From NCBI GenBank assembly GCA_018400955.1, contig JAGYLH010000011.1:1-51958 (forward strand): DNA of 51,958 nucleotides, in the 5' to 3' direction. The stretch is from Bacteroidales bacterium. Its GTDB lineage: Bacteria > Bacteroidota > Bacteroidia > Bacteroidales > F082. Position numbers and translations under genes: made by a program. This document shows positions 16,415-28,833 of this stretch, one piece after another (within the stretch, counting starts at the first letter, position 1; the number at the start of each line of letters is the position of its first letter). The notes below the pieces were generated by a model, which did not search any database, was not told the origin of the DNA, and was given only the letters and a program-made list of their open reading frames with translations.

Positions 16415-17612
16415 ATGAAAACATTGATCAGTACAACCTTACAGGAAAACGTGCACTGGTGCGTGTAGATTTTAACGTACCCTCAACGACCAATTCGCAG
16501 CGTTACGGACGACACCCGCATACGGGCTGCAATACCTACTTCATTAAAAATCCTTGAAGTAGGTGGATCCGTCATCCCGATGTCGCATTTTTGGCATGAC
16601 CAAAAGATTTCACACCCCTGAAGACAAGCATTCCTCAGGCATATCATACCAAACCTGGATAAAAACCTGGGCAAGAAAGTTAAATTTGCCAATGATTGCA
16701 TTGGTCAGTCAGCTGACCAGGCAGCGTCTTTAGCAGCATAAGTGAGCTGCTTTTGCTAGAAAACCTATGTTTCCATAAAGAAAGAAACTAAAGGTGATGA
16801 AGCCTTCGCACAAAAACTTGCCTCTATTGGCCGATAATGTTTATATCAATGATGCTTTGGCACAGCACATCGTGCCCATGCCCACCTCCATCATCGTTAA
16901 TTATTTCCCCGGGCGCCAGCCTGTTTGGGTACTCTCATGCAAGACGAAGTTTCTAACTCCGAAAAAGTAACCAAGCATCCTGAAAAGCCATTTACAGCTG
17001 TTTTGGGTGGTGCCAAAGTTTCGGGCAAATTGAGATCATCAACAACCCGCTCGACAAGGTGGACAACCTGATCATTGGCGGGTGGTATGATGTTTTACCT
17101 TTACTGTGCCGCCAGGCGGAAGTGTTGGCAACTCGCCGTCGAAGAAGATTTGGTGAAACAGCCAAAGCCGCTATCGAAAAGGCCAAAGCCAATGGTGTTA
17201 ACCCGTTAATCCCCACTGACACGGTTGTTGCTGATAAGTTCAGTGATGATGCCAATAATAAACATGCCCGGTGATGGAAATCCCCGACGGCTGGATGGGA
17301 CTGGATATTTACCGGTGCTACTGAAACTTTCAGCAAAACCATTCAGGCCTCCAAACGATTCTCTCTGAAATCTACCCGATGGGTGTTTTTGAGTTTTCGA
17401 ATTTTGCAACAGGCACACGCGATATTGCCTATGCCATTGCCCAAAGCTAATTTCCATGGGCACCTACTCGGTTGGCGGTGGCGACTCAGCTGCAGCCAAA
17501 CAACACCGACCTTCCGACAAAGTGAGCTATGTATCCACCGGAGGCGTGCCATGCTGAGTATATCGAAGGTAAGGAATTGCCCGGGCGTGAAAGCCGCATT
17601 GCGGAGGGATAA
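16415..17612 (+). pseudogene. pgk: Phosphoglycerate kinase, multiply frameshifted
   Basis: The reading pieced together from three frames is a full-length Pgk: RALVRVDFNVP near the start, then SLRHIIP-like, LLLENL, FAQKLAS, DNVYINDA, FTAVLGGAKVSGK, DKVDNLIIGG, IPTDTVVADKF, MGVFEFSNFATGT and VGGGDSA-like segments in order, ending near the TAA at 17612. The span of about 1.2 kb equals a normal gene of about 396 codons. Differences are mostly single-base gains and losses, often in homopolymers. Pgk catalyses ATP formation in glycolysis and is normally essential, so the damage probably reflects poor consensus here, unless an intact copy exists elsewhere. Confidence 0.85.
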
Positions 17613-17626
17613 ACTCTTCTCTTATA

Positions 17627-19425
17627 TCAGAGCATCTGGCGTATTGCCTTTTCTATTCCTGAATCGGTCAAAGCCGCAGATGGATTCTAATCCATCCGGT
17701 TTACTTTTGCTGTGGATACAAACTGATCAGAACACCCAAACGCTTTATGGGTTTGTAGTAGGCATGCAATTGGGCAACTCCATCAGGCATGCCTATACTC
17801 TCCTGCAATTACTCCATCTTCAAATAGCACACGGTACTGGTGGTTTTGAAAAAGCATTGTGTAAAAAGTTGCTCATCAAGTGGCTTTAAAAACGTAAATC
17901 ATAGTGACTGAGTTGATGCCTTCATTTTCCAAATTATCCAAAACGTTGGCCACATCACTTCCAGGCTGTCCGATGCTGACGATGGCCAAAATGGCTGCCC
18001 CTCAGCAACAAGCGCCCCGTCCTGTTTCTTGATAGGCTCAAATGGGATTTTCCAATCAAGGTTGATACCGCCTGATAGCGGATGGCGAATGCCTGATAGA
18101 TTGAACCAGACCGTAAAGCAGTTGCCGGAATTCTACTGCATTCATGGGATGGCAGGGCTAACGAAACCGATGCACCGCAAATAGGCCAGATCGAATGCCC
18201 TCCCGTGATGGGTGGCACCATCTTCGCCTACCAACCAGCCCTGTCGATGCAGAAGACAACCGGTAATTTTTGGCAAGGCTACGCTGCTGAATCAGCTGGT
18301 CGTAAGCGCGTTGCAGAAAAACTGGAATAAATGGTACAATAAGGGATTTCTTTTCCCTGCGGACAATCCAGCAGCAAAGGTTACGGCGTGTTGTTCGCTA
18401 TGCCTACATCAAATGCGTTCAGGATACTGTTCCATCATACCAATCAGTCCGCTCCTGGTTGGTATGGCGGCGTGATGGCAACAATTTTATCATTCATTCC
18501 AGCCAGTTCGAGCAGGGTTTCGCCAAACACTTCCTGATAAAGCGGTGCTTCGCCGGGCGCATGTACAAGCCTTGGAATATTTCCTGTTATTCTGTCAAAA
18601 GTACCCGGTGCATGGTAGCGGATCTGATGGCGTTCGGCCTGTTCAAAACCTTTGCCCTTTATGGTTCTGATGCAGCAAGCGCTGGGCCTTTTGTCCTTCA
18701 GTTTGATTCAAACACCAAGTAATTTCCGATTAAATTATTGCCATCCACGGTTCCCGAATAAGGCATATTAAAGGAATCAACAAGGGGTTTTCATTAGTTG
18801 ACCCATCTGCTTGGAGCCTGCCTTTAAGGTAATCTTGGCTACCCGGCACTTTTGTCAATCGAAATGCCATTGTCGTTCAGAATGATTAAAATATTGGCCA
18901 GGCTGTCGCCGGTATGGTTTAAGGCTTCGAAAAACATACCGCCAGTTATGGCACCATCTCCCACAACAGCAATATTATGTTGCCGTTCATTATCACCATG
19001 CATAGCGCAAGTGGCTGTGGCCATACCCAAAGCTGCTGAAGTGTTGTGGAAGCATGGCCAGTCCCGAAAATATCATGTTCGCTTTCGTCCCCGATACAGG
19101 AAAACCACAAATGCCATCCAATTTGGTGCAAGCTATGGAAGTTATCCCTAGTGACCAGTTAATATTTTATATTATAAGCCTGATGCCCCACATCCCAGAT
19201 CAGCTTGTCGTCAGGGGTGTTGAATATAGTGAGGTGAAAAGCAAATTGTAAGTTCAACCACACCCAATGAAGCTACTCTATTGTCCCGGATTGGCTGATA
19301 CCACATCCAGGATAAAGGCCTGAGTTCGCTGGGCCAGTTGCAACAAGTCGTTGTGCGACAGTTTTCGCAAGGCCTTTTGCTGTTGATGCTGCGTGCCAAA
19401 GTGCTCTGGGATGCAAGGTCATGCT
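17627..19425 (-). pseudogene. dxs: 1-deoxy-D-xylulose-5-phosphate synthase, multiply frameshifted
   Basis: Minus-strand pieces in order: [64 protein letters not shown], the thiamine-diphosphate-binding GDGAITGGMFFEALN and ILNDNGISIDKSAG. Later come AIRY, VAILAIGQPGSDV-like, KPLDEQLLHNAFSK, and the end TDSGIEKAIRQML at the stop 17627-17629. The span is about 90 bp shorter than a normal gene. The enzyme starts the MEP isoprenoid pathway and is usually essential. As with pgk, dense small indels suggest uncorrected sequence. The gene is convergent with pgk, with a 14-bp gap. Confidence 0.83.
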
Positions 19426-19698
19426 AATTTTTTGAGCAAAGGTAAGTAAAAGGGTAATTTTCGGGAGATAATTGCACCCAATACCTACTATTGATTGCCT
19501 ATTCAAAGAGTAACACATCAACAAGGTATTGTCCGCCTTCAATTGCATTTGTATAGCTTACGATAATGTGATTTTTATTTGAAGTTTAATAAAGTTTCCC
19601 TCATCCAAACAGAATCAAGCAAAAAAATTTCGTCCTGTTATTATGCCTACTCTTTGCAGCCTTTTTTAGGAATTACTAGTTAATATAAATATATTCAG

Positions 19699-21324
<1,626 letters not shown>

Positions 21325-21325
21325 C

Positions 21326-22637
21326 ATGTTGCAAATCGTTAAAAATCAATCGGATATTTTGAATAAATTGGGCATTGAGGCACTCAATCCCATGCAGCAG
21401 GCTGCCCGTGAAACCATTTTGTCAGGTGCTGAAACCGTATTGCTTTCGCCAACCGGAACCGGAAAAACACTTGCATTCCTGCTACCCCTTGTCGAGGAAT
21501 TGGATGCCTCCATGCGCGAAGTTCAGGCCTTGATACTGGTTCCCTCACGCGAACTGGCCCTGCAGATTGAAGGGGTTGTGCGTCAAATGGGCACGGGTTT
21601 TAAAGCCAATGCGGTATATGGTGGCCGATCCGGCTATCAGGACAAAATCGACTTGAAACACCCTGCCAGCCATCCTGATTGGCACGCCTGGACGCATCGC
21701 AGACCATTTACGGCGCAACAGTTTCTCAACGGAGAAAATAAGGATGCTGGTCCTGGACGAATTCGACAAATCGCTCGAAGTGGGCTTTGAAGCTGAAATG
21801 TCAGAAATCATGTCGCACCTGCACCACCTGAACAAAAAAATATTGACCTCTGCTTCCAACAAAGTGGAGATTCCGAAGTTTGTTGGACTGAAAAATCCGG
21901 TACGGTTAAATTTTTCGGACAAGGGAAGTGCACAGCTAAGCCTGAAAATTGTTGTTTCGCCTGTCAAGGACAAATTAAAAAGCCTGCTGGCCACCCTGAA
22001 GCATTTGGGCGGGCAGCCTGGCATTGTTTTCTGCAATTTTAAAGATACCATCAGTTATGTCAGCGACTTTTTAACGGAAAACCATATCAGCCACGACTGC
22101 TTTTTTGGGGATATGGAGCAAAGGGATCGTGAGCTGGCGCTGATAAAATTCAGGAATGGAACACACCGCCTGCTGCTCGCAACCGATCTGGCGGCCAGGG
22201 GCATTGATGTTCCTGAGCTGCGGTTTATCATCCATTATCAGCTTCCACAAAAAAGCCACGAATTTATGCACCGCAATGGGCGAACCGCCCGCATGAACGC
22301 CGATGGCACGGCCTATGTGCTGAAATGGAAAGACGAAACCCTCCCTGAGTATATACCCGAAACACCCGTCGAAAATCCGAAAAAGGCAGAACAGCTTTCT
22401 GCTTCAAACTGGAAGACCATTCAGATTTTGGGTGGCCGAAGGGATAAAATCTCAAAAGGCGATATTGCCGGACTGTTTATGAAGGTGGGCAAGCTCAAGA
22501 AAGATGAACTGGGCCTGATCGAAATACAACAGGAAATTTCGTACGTGGCGGTTCCTGCGGCCAAAGCACACCTGCTAACTCAAAGCCTGAACAACAGCAA
22601 GCTCAAAGGAAAAAAGCTCAGGCTGGGGGTGGTTTAG
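21326..22637 (+). pseudogene. DbpA-like DEAD-box RNA helicase, one frameshift
   Basis: Two open frames, 21326-21790 and 21744-22637, form one helicase once a single base is corrected near 21665. The bridging frame then reads AILIGTPGRIADHLRRN up to LVLDEFDKSLE. Motifs seen: PTGTGKT (Walker A), PSRELALQ, GTPGR, DEFD in place of DEAD, TDLAARGIDVP and HRNGRTARM. The last 70 residues (ILGGRRDKISKGDIAG onward) are a DbpA-type RNA-binding domain. Such enzymes remodel 23S rRNA in ribosome assembly. Everything but one indel is intact, so a sequencing error in a CC/GCC context is likely. It sits directly after the ABC-F gene, probably in one transcript. Confidence 0.85.
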
Positions 22638-22740
22638 GTTGGGGTGTCATTGAATGGCCATTTTATCCGGAATGTCCCTTTTTATAAAAAATAAAAGCCT
22701 CTCTTATTTGATTAACCATTACTACTACAGGCTTGTTTTA

Positions 22741-23127
22741 TCAAGTTATTGAGATGTATTTACTCAAAATAAACACGAACAAAACAAACAAACTTAACAG
22801 CCCGATTGCTGAAGTTGCTATTCCGGTTTTGCGGTCGTAAAGCCAACCACTCATGCCTAAAGCTGAAATTATGGCCAATAAGCCTAAAATCAAAAGCCTG
22901 ACAAGCATTTGGTGATGAGATTGTAAATCGTGCCCTCTGTTGAAATCCATGAGGGACCAACCTAAAGCTGACAATAAAAAGCCCATAGAGGCAATCATCA
23001 GCATGATTACGAGCCAGAATTTGATTTTCTTTTGGCTGCCCGTTGTCAACAAAGCGCTCAAAAAAGTAAACGAAAAGCCCCCCAAAACAGAACTTATCAA
23101 AGCAAGTTGCCTGATGCTATCTTCCAT
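22741..23127 (-). CDS. Hypothetical four-span membrane protein
   Basis: A 128-residue protein with four hydrophobic segments, at about residues 10-28, 36-58, 74-94 and 104-124, separated by short polar loops (SQKKIK, NRGHDLQSHHQ, YDRKTG). No catalytic motif is visible and I recognise no family. It is on the minus strand, convergent with the helicase gene, and 107 bp downstream of the DUF6958-like gene on the same strand. Confidence 0.55.
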   Translation of the reverse strand: MEDSIRQLALISSVLGGFSFTFLSALLTTGSQKKIKFWLVIMLMIASMGFLLSALGWSLMDFNRGHDLQSHHQMLVRLLILGLLAIISALGMSGWLYDRKTGIATSAIGLLSLFVLFVFILSKYISIT

Positions 23128-23234
23128 TTTCTGATGTCTTTAAATTTTCGATCATTGTACTAATCCTCTTCAACATTAAACCATTAACTTAGAGTTTAAT
23201 AAATTGCTTTTAAGCTTTCACTATCATGTCCTGT

Positions 23235-23525
23235 TTAGCTTTTGTTAGTCAATCGCAACCGGTGGGGACTGGTATTGGGAACCCTGCGAATGATTCCACG
23301 TGCTTCAAGATCGAGTTTTACGGTTACGATATACCAGCCTACACTGCCATCAAAGCTGTCTGACAGTCTGGCAAAGGCAAGCTCCGTAAGGGCTTTGAAG
23401 CTGATTTCATTGTGTTCGATCAGGGTTTCAACAATGAAATTCCTGATCACATCATACCTCCTCTTCAAGATGTTTACCCCCGTTTTTCCCTGGGGATGAA
23501 GGGTTAGGATTTTTTCTTCGTTCAT
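23235..23525 (-). CDS. DUF6958-like small winged-helix protein
   Basis: A 96-residue protein. The start at 23525 (MNEEKILTLHPQGKTG) is preferred to an upstream ATG, because the extra 46 residues are hydrophobic and unlike the family. The pattern HPQGKTGVNILKRRYDVIRNFIVETL, then GSVGWYIVTVKLDLEARGIIRRVPNTSPHRLRL, agrees with DUF6958, small proteins that look like a winged helix. Function is unknown; DNA binding is possible. Confidence 0.65.
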   Translation of the reverse strand: MNEEKILTLHPQGKTGVNILKRRYDVIRNFIVETLIEHNEISFKALTELAFARLSDSFDGSVGWYIVTVKLDLEARGIIRRVPNTSPHRLRLTNKS

Positions 23526-23736
23526 ATAGGATTGTTTTTTAATTCCGATTGGGTTTGCAAGTTTAAATATTGATAAAACCACCGCAATGATAAAAAAAAA
23601 TGCCTTCGAAATGTCTTTTGCTTCGATTTCTATTAAAAATTGATCCCACAAAATGGCGAACATACTTTAAAAAAAATGCTGCTGGCACAATTTTAAACTA
23701 AGAACTTAGTTATATTTGTATGACTAAACTAAACCG

Positions 23737-25008
23737 ATGAAAAAGAAGCACATATTGTTAGTTATCAGTATTTTAGTGGTTTTCGTCCTATCGGTTGGCG
23801 CCCAGGAATCAGAATCCTCCAAAGCCTTCAGGGCACGCAATGATTCGCTGATAAGAGCATGGAAAAAGGAACACGAAGAACAGGCCCGGATGCGGCGGAC
23901 AGTATTTCTGACCCTTATAGATACCATCGCATCCGATAGCCTGACGGTACTCAGTGCCCGCAATATGGAGCTGCAAACCCTGCCCGATTTGTCGCGTTTT
24001 AAGCGGCTCAAACAAATACGCCTCGAAGGGCATGCATTGGGCAAGCTTCCAAAATCAACTTTCAGGGCCGACAGCCTGACACATATTATTTTAGACCGTA
24101 GTGAACTGGAAAAGATACATTTCCCGGTCAACCGAAAAGTCAAAGTACTTTCGTTAACCAAAAACCAATTGAAACGTGTGCCACGCAGTATCCGAAAATT
24201 GAAAAACCTGCAATCGCTCAACCTCGAAAATAACAGTATCAAACGCATCCCCCGTTTTCTTAAACGGATGGACAGCCTGAAAGATATTAACCTCAACCAC
24301 AACAATATCCAATTAAACAAGAGGGCAATCAGGCGCCTGGCACACATTGAGGCGGTGTCGCTGGGCGGCAATAAAATCAATGTGCTTCCAGAAAACACAG
24401 GTAAGATGCAGGGGCTTAAAACCCTCAACCTGGGCAAAAATCAGTTACATGAACTACCGCCTTCATTTGCCGAACTTAAAGGACTTGAACAACTGATATT
24501 TTATGAAAATAATTTTTCGGTATTTCCGGCAGAGGTACTCGAACTTCCTAACCTTAAACATATTGACTTTTACTATAACCAACTTTCAAGTTTGCCGGAA
24601 GCCCTTGGTGAGTTGTCAGGGCTTGAACAATTGTTCTTGTCGTTTAATCAGATTCAAGCATTGCCCAACAGCCTGCAAAAGCTCGAAAACCTGACCTATC
24701 TGTATGTGCACAACAACCGACTCGTAGTGGTTCCAAACTGGATAGGACAACACCAAAAACTGCAACGCCTGGGGTTTAGCAATAACCAGATTATCAACCT
24801 TCCCGATTTTTCAGCTATGCAGGCACTCACCGACCTGGATTTACAGGATAACATGATAGAAAAATTCCCCTGGGAGTTGCTCGAAAAAGAAGGCATGCAA
24901 TTGCTGCTGCTGAAAAACAATGAATTTATGCTCGGGAAAGACCAAAAAGAAATGTTAACAAAAACGATTGAGCAGTTGAAAAAACGAGGTTTCGTAGTCG
25001 TTTTATAA
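23737..25008 (+). CDS. Secreted leucine-rich-repeat protein
   Basis: A 423-residue protein with a signal peptide (MKKKHILLVISILVVFVLSVGAQ), a short charged helical region, and then leucine-rich repeats from about residue 70 to 400. Repeat spacing is about 23 residues with the pattern LxxLxLxxNxLxxLPxxL (for example LKTLNLGKNQLHELP, LEQLFLSFNQIQALP, LTYLYVHNNRL), the bacterial/plant-like LRR type. Such proteins bind other proteins outside the cytoplasm. There is no lipobox, no C-terminal sorting domain and no membrane anchor, so it is likely periplasmic or released. The partner is unknown. Confidence 0.83.
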   Translation: MKKKHILLVISILVVFVLSVGAQESESSKAFRARNDSLIRAWKKEHEEQARMRRTVFLTLIDTIASDSLTVLSARNMELQTLPDLSRFKRLKQIRLEGHALGKLPKSTFRADSLTHIILDRSELEKIHFPVNRKVKVLSLTKNQLKRVPRSIRKLKNLQSLNLENNSIKRIPRFLKRMDSLKDINLNHNNIQLNKRAIRRLAHIEAVSLGGNKINVLPENTGKMQGLKTLNLGKNQLHELPPSFAELKGLEQLIFYENNFSVFPAEVLELPNLKHIDFYYNQLSSLPEALGELSGLEQLFLSFNQIQALPNSLQKLENLTYLYVHNNRLVVVPNWIGQHQKLQRLGFSNNQIINLPDFSAMQALTDLDLQDNMIEKFPWELLEKEGMQLLLLKNNEFMLGKDQKEMLTKTIEQLKKRGFVVVL

Positions 25009-25081
25009 ATTGGTTTACAGCTTTTTATTCCTGTTGGCTTGCTGTTTCATTTGGCTGCTCCATATTTTCGAGCCACGTGTT

Positions 25082-25365
25082 TCAAAGGTCAGGCAAATGG
25101 TTGTTCTCTGCAAGCTTCCGTTTCCGTCTTTTATCCGAAAGAAAAAACACCAACCCGATATAGGCAGCAGTTCCTCCATAAGCCAAAAGGTATGTTGACC
25201 AGGTTGCACCTGCAAAGATATCAGCATAATAGAAGAAAAAGGCCACAAGCAACAACAACATGAAATGGGAGTTGCAAATCGAAGTGCAAACAATCGGATT
25301 TTATAATACCACCGCTTTTTTTTTGGAAAATGACCCCAATGTTTTACCTTTGAGCCATTACCCAT
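25082..25365 (-). pseudogene. Small membrane protein, one apparent frameshift
   Basis: On the minus strand an N-terminal piece (MGNGSKVKHWGHFPKKKRW, then IRLFALRFATPIS) runs out of frame near 25262, where another frame continues LLLLVAFFFYYADIFAG, TYLLAYGGTAAYIGLVFFLSD, KRRKRKLAENNHLPDL to the stop at 25082-25084. Joined, these give a protein of about 94 residues with two membrane spans and a basic tail. The downstream part alone is a 59-codon frame from ATG 25261, so the gene could simply start there. Family not recognised. Confidence 0.45.
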
Positions 25366-25520
25366 TAAATGAAGTGTTTAGCTTTCAACCTTGTCATAAC
25401 ACAACTGTTTTTGGTCTTTCTCAAACTTATGTGCTATTGACTATTACCACATTATAATATTGGTATTCAAAGCACTACGTTTATTTTCAACCATAACGAT
25501 TTACAATGTTTTATAATAAT

Positions 25521-25528
25521 TACATTTG
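25521..25528 (+). promoter_or_regulatory. -7 element (TACATTTG) of the GT-C-like membrane gene
   Basis: An exact TAnnTTTG match 25 bp upstream of ATG 25554. It lies downstream of the other possible start at 25506, so it favours 25554 as the true start. A clear -33 TTTG is not seen. Confidence 0.5.
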
Positions 25529-25553
25529 CAGCAATCACTATAAATCGTTCTAT

Positions 25554-26845
25554 ATGTCGAAAAAGTACCGTTTTGGATTGACGCTTGTTATTCTGGTGTT
25601 TTTGGTCCTGTTCGTTGAATTGATTCGAGATGTTTTGATTCGTGACGGCGACTTTATTGGATATGTACTGGTTGGTAATTTAACACTCCAAGGGCAAAAT
25701 ATTTACAAAGACCATTTGATAAATACCTGGCCTCCATTTTTTTCCATTGTAAGTGTCCCAATAGCCATTATTGATAATGTGAGCCATTATTTGTCCCGTT
25801 TTCTCTGGCTTTCGGCCAGCCTTTTTGCCATGTTTGCCGTCATTAATTATACGGCCAAAATGACAATAGAAAAAAAACTGACATTGTTCCAGATTCGTAG
25901 CGGGAAAACGATAACTAATGAAAAGATAAGCTTGGCGCACTATATTGTTGTAGTCCCCTTGCTACTAAGCCTGAGGTATATAATGGATAATATGAGCAAT
26001 ATCCAGATCAATATCCTGATCTTAGCGATGGCCATGGCTTCTTTGTATTTTTTTACCAAAAACAAAATTATATTGGCTTTTTTTATTCTTGCGTTCAGTA
26101 TATCAATCAAAGTGATTACTGTTTTTCTGCTGCTTTATTTCTTGGTTAAACGGGAGTTTAAAATTGCGTCTTATACATTTCTGTTCTGCATTCTATTTGC
26201 GTTGGTACCATTTCTGGTATATGGCTTTGGCCAAACGCTCGATTATTACGACTTCTGGTATCACTCAAATATTGAGCCTTTTGCAAGTGTGGCGCATAAA
26301 AACCAGTCGTATTTCTCAATGATGCGCAGTTTGCTAACACATGAAAGCCCTGGAGTGAACCAGCCGCTAAACAAGGAGTTTTACATTAACATTGTGAACC
26401 TGCCAATAGAAAAGTAAGGCTGATTTCGTATGCTATCCTGGCCATTGCAGCACTGCCAGTAATTTATTTGTTCAGAGAAAAACTAATAAACAGAAGCAGC
26501 CAAAAGTCATTTATTGAATACGCATTTATTTTGTGTATCATCCCGATTCTGTCACCTCTGGCTTGGAAGGCCTATTTTATTTTTCTTTTTCCCGCTTGGT
26601 TTGTGAGTTATTTATTTATATATCAATATAATAACAGTTTAAACAAAAGGAGCCTCAACTCAATAAAAATACTTTTTTTTGGGTCAATTGTACTCACGGT
26701 TTTTACAAGTAATCTTTTTGTGGGAGATTTATCCAGATGGTTCGAATTGTTTTCGAGCATCACCATAGGCACAATCCTGCTCTCTTTAAACCTGCTCGTG
26801 ATTTACATCAACTATGATAAATTTAATAAAGCATTAAAGAGCTGA
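25554..26845 (+). pseudogene. GT-C-like integral membrane glycosyltransferase, one frameshift
   Basis: Two frames, 25554-26417 and from about 26405 to 26845, join into one protein of about 430 residues if one base is corrected in the AATAGAAAAGTAAGG stretch. It has about ten membrane spans. An early loop carries GDFIGYVLVGNLTLQGQNIYKD, resembling the first extracytoplasmic loop of GT87 (DUF2029) enzymes, and a later segment reads LSPLAWKAYFIFLFPAW, like the GT87 HxxY-type region. These use polyprenyl-linked sugars to glycosylate lipids or glycans outside the inner membrane. The shift lies beside an A-run, so a sequencing error is plausible. Confidence 0.65.
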
Positions 26846-27502
26846 TCTTACAAGATTTAAATGCACCATCGCACAATTTAAGTGAAGTCATTTGTGATTT
26901 AGCCTGAAAAATTCATCTCGCATACCTGTCCCGTCCTTCGAGAGAAGCAAAGGCGCAAAGCTTTGAACAGGAATATAATAGATATCAAACAAGTTTAAAC
27001 CAATAAAAAAAAATTCCCATAATTTTCAACTGAATTGCTTATTCTTTGCGACTTAGCGGCTTGGCAAGAAATTTTGTGAATTAAGCAGGTTCGATATCAT
27101 TTTGTTTATTTCCTTACAAACATTTTCCTTTGAGTCGCATAGCAATACTTTTTCCTGACCGCTCAACAATATGATAACTTTGATCGAAGCGCATAAATCT
27201 GTCAAAAGGTTTAAAGAAAAAAAACCAAATCCGGCAAAAAGCAACTATGGGAAAAGGTTTATTCTATTCCGATAGCTTTTGCGTATCTTTGCGCGGTAGC
27301 CGGTTTTTCGTGTAATAATACATCTATAATTTGATGAATAACATTTAATTAGCATCATAATCAAGCTAGATTTTTTTCATTTCTTTTTAATTTTCAATCT
27401 TTTTTGACTTTCATCAAACATATAGTAAAAAAAAGATAAATTACTGGATATAAACCAAATAAACTATCATAAGTAGCCTATGAGCATTTCGGCTGAAGCA
27501 TT
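26846..27502. other. 657-bp AT-rich intergenic region
   Basis: No convincing gene, RNA or hairpin array is seen. A 63-codon minus-strand frame at 27053-27244 has no clear support. Confidence 0.5.
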
Positions 27503-28825
27503 ATGAAAGAGAAAAGCATTGATAAACTGCAAAAAGTTATGCGGTCGCATTTGTGCAACCGTTGTGGGAGTTGTGTGGGCTTGTCGGAAGGAAAAATCGT
27601 TTTTAAAAACAAAACAGGAATTTATTTGCCCAAAGCGATTGCCCCCATTGATGATGAAATGGCAGAAACCTTGTGGCATGCCTGTCCGGGTGCCAAATTC
27701 AATTTTCCAGCTTACCGGGAGCAGTTCTACCCCGAAAGTCCTCATTTTCATGATTTTATCGGGTCTTATTTCCGTATTGGCATCGGCCATGCCATGCAAC
27801 CCGATATCCGCAGAGCTGGCGCATCAGGTGGTATCATTTCGGCCATTTTGATCTGGCTGCTCCAAAAGAATCTTATTGATGGAGCAGTGGTATTGGGCAT
27901 GTCGAAAACGGAGCCCTGGCTCACACAAGCCTTTATCGCAACCACCGAGGCTGAAATTATGGAAGCAGCCCAAAGCAAATACATCATCAGCTCCAACAAC
28001 GACATACTGCCAGAAATTGCAGCTTTCAAAGGCATTCTGGCTTATGTTGGCCTGCCCGGCCAGATACAGTCGATCCGTAAATTGCAGGCCATTGACCATC
28101 CTTCCGTTAAAAATATCCGCTATATTTTTGGGCCTTTTTACGGCAACACCCTGCATTTTTCGTCGATAAACAGCTTCTTAAAAACACATGGCGAAAAGGA
28201 CTACCGGAACATCACCAAGCTCTATTTCCGCCACGGCGAATGGCCCGGCAATATGCGTGTTGAGCTGAAAAGCGGACGTATTATTGAACTTAAAAAGTTT
28301 CATGCCAATTACCTGATCCCTTTCCATATCCTGCGCAACAGCCTGTATTGCACCGACCTTACCAATGAATTTACAGATATTTCGGGTGGCGACGCCTGGG
28401 CACCAGTTTATGAAGAGCGCGGCAAAGGTTTCTCCATGGTCATCAGCAGGAGCAAAAAAGGTGAAGAAATTCTCCAGCAAATGCTCGGGGAAGGTTGGCT
28501 GAAGTTTGACCAAATTAGTGAGCAGGAAGCCATCACCATGCACTCGCATGGTTACGATTTTAAAAAACGTGGTGGTTTTATCCGCATCCGTTTCCGCCAT
28601 ATGCTGGGCAAATCCACCCCTGATTATGGTTACACCTTAAAAGGTTTCACCCTGTTGCGGTATCTGATGGAAGTGTTCATCAGTACCCTGTTTATCTTGT
28701 TAAGCACCAGGCTGGCACGCTGGTCTGTGGAACAGTTTTCGCCCACTTTTATTGGTGGTATTTTTGAAAAAACACGCACTATCTGGAAAAACTCAACCCA
28801 TAAAATCAAACGCAAGAATTTGTAG
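27503..28825 (+). CDS. FrhB-domain (coenzyme F420 hydrogenase beta-like) iron-sulfur protein
   Basis: A 440-residue protein. The N-terminus has CNRCGSC near residues 17-23, then CPGAKF near 60, consistent with iron-sulfur ligands. The middle matches the F420-hydrogenase/dehydrogenase beta-subunit fold: RRAGASGGIISAIL, SKYIISSNN, YVGLPGQIQSIRKLQ, and a YCTDLTNEFTDISGGDAW segment with another cysteine. F420 itself is unlikely in Bacteroidota. In this phylum such proteins usually sit in polysaccharide loci, often beside pyruvyl transferases, and their reaction is unresolved. The C-terminal 50 residues contain a hydrophobic stretch. The flippase-like gene follows after 8 bp. Confidence 0.85.
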   Translation: MKEKSIDKLQKVMRSHLCNRCGSCVGLSEGKIVFKNKTGIYLPKAIAPIDDEMAETLWHACPGAKFNFPAYREQFYPESPHFHDFIGSYFRIGIGHAMQPDIRRAGASGGIISAILIWLLQKNLIDGAVVLGMSKTEPWLTQAFIATTEAEIMEAAQSKYIISSNNDILPEIAAFKGILAYVGLPGQIQSIRKLQAIDHPSVKNIRYIFGPFYGNTLHFSSINSFLKTHGEKDYRNITKLYFRHGEWPGNMRVELKSGRIIELKKFHANYLIPFHILRNSLYCTDLTNEFTDISGGDAWAPVYEERGKGFSMVISRSKKGEEILQQMLGEGWLKFDQISEQEAITMHSHGYDFKKRGGFIRIRFRHMLGKSTPDYGYTLKGFTLLRYLMEVFISTLFILLSTRLARWSVEQFSPTFIGGIFEKTRTIWKNSTHKIKRKNL

Positions 28826-28833
28826 TCTGTAAA

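Noticed and set aside
22722..22752. Short resemblance to the yoeB 3' region (ACAGGCTTGTTT, then AGTTATTGA)
   Set aside because: Only about 25 bases with several mismatches; chance cannot be excluded.
25506..25553. Upstream start for the GT-C-like gene
   Set aside because: The -7 element TACATTTG at 25521-25528 lies downstream of it, and ATG 25554 gives a normal membrane-protein start.
27053..27244. 63-codon minus-strand open frame
   Set aside because: No ribosome-binding site or promoter, no family match, and an AT-rich setting.
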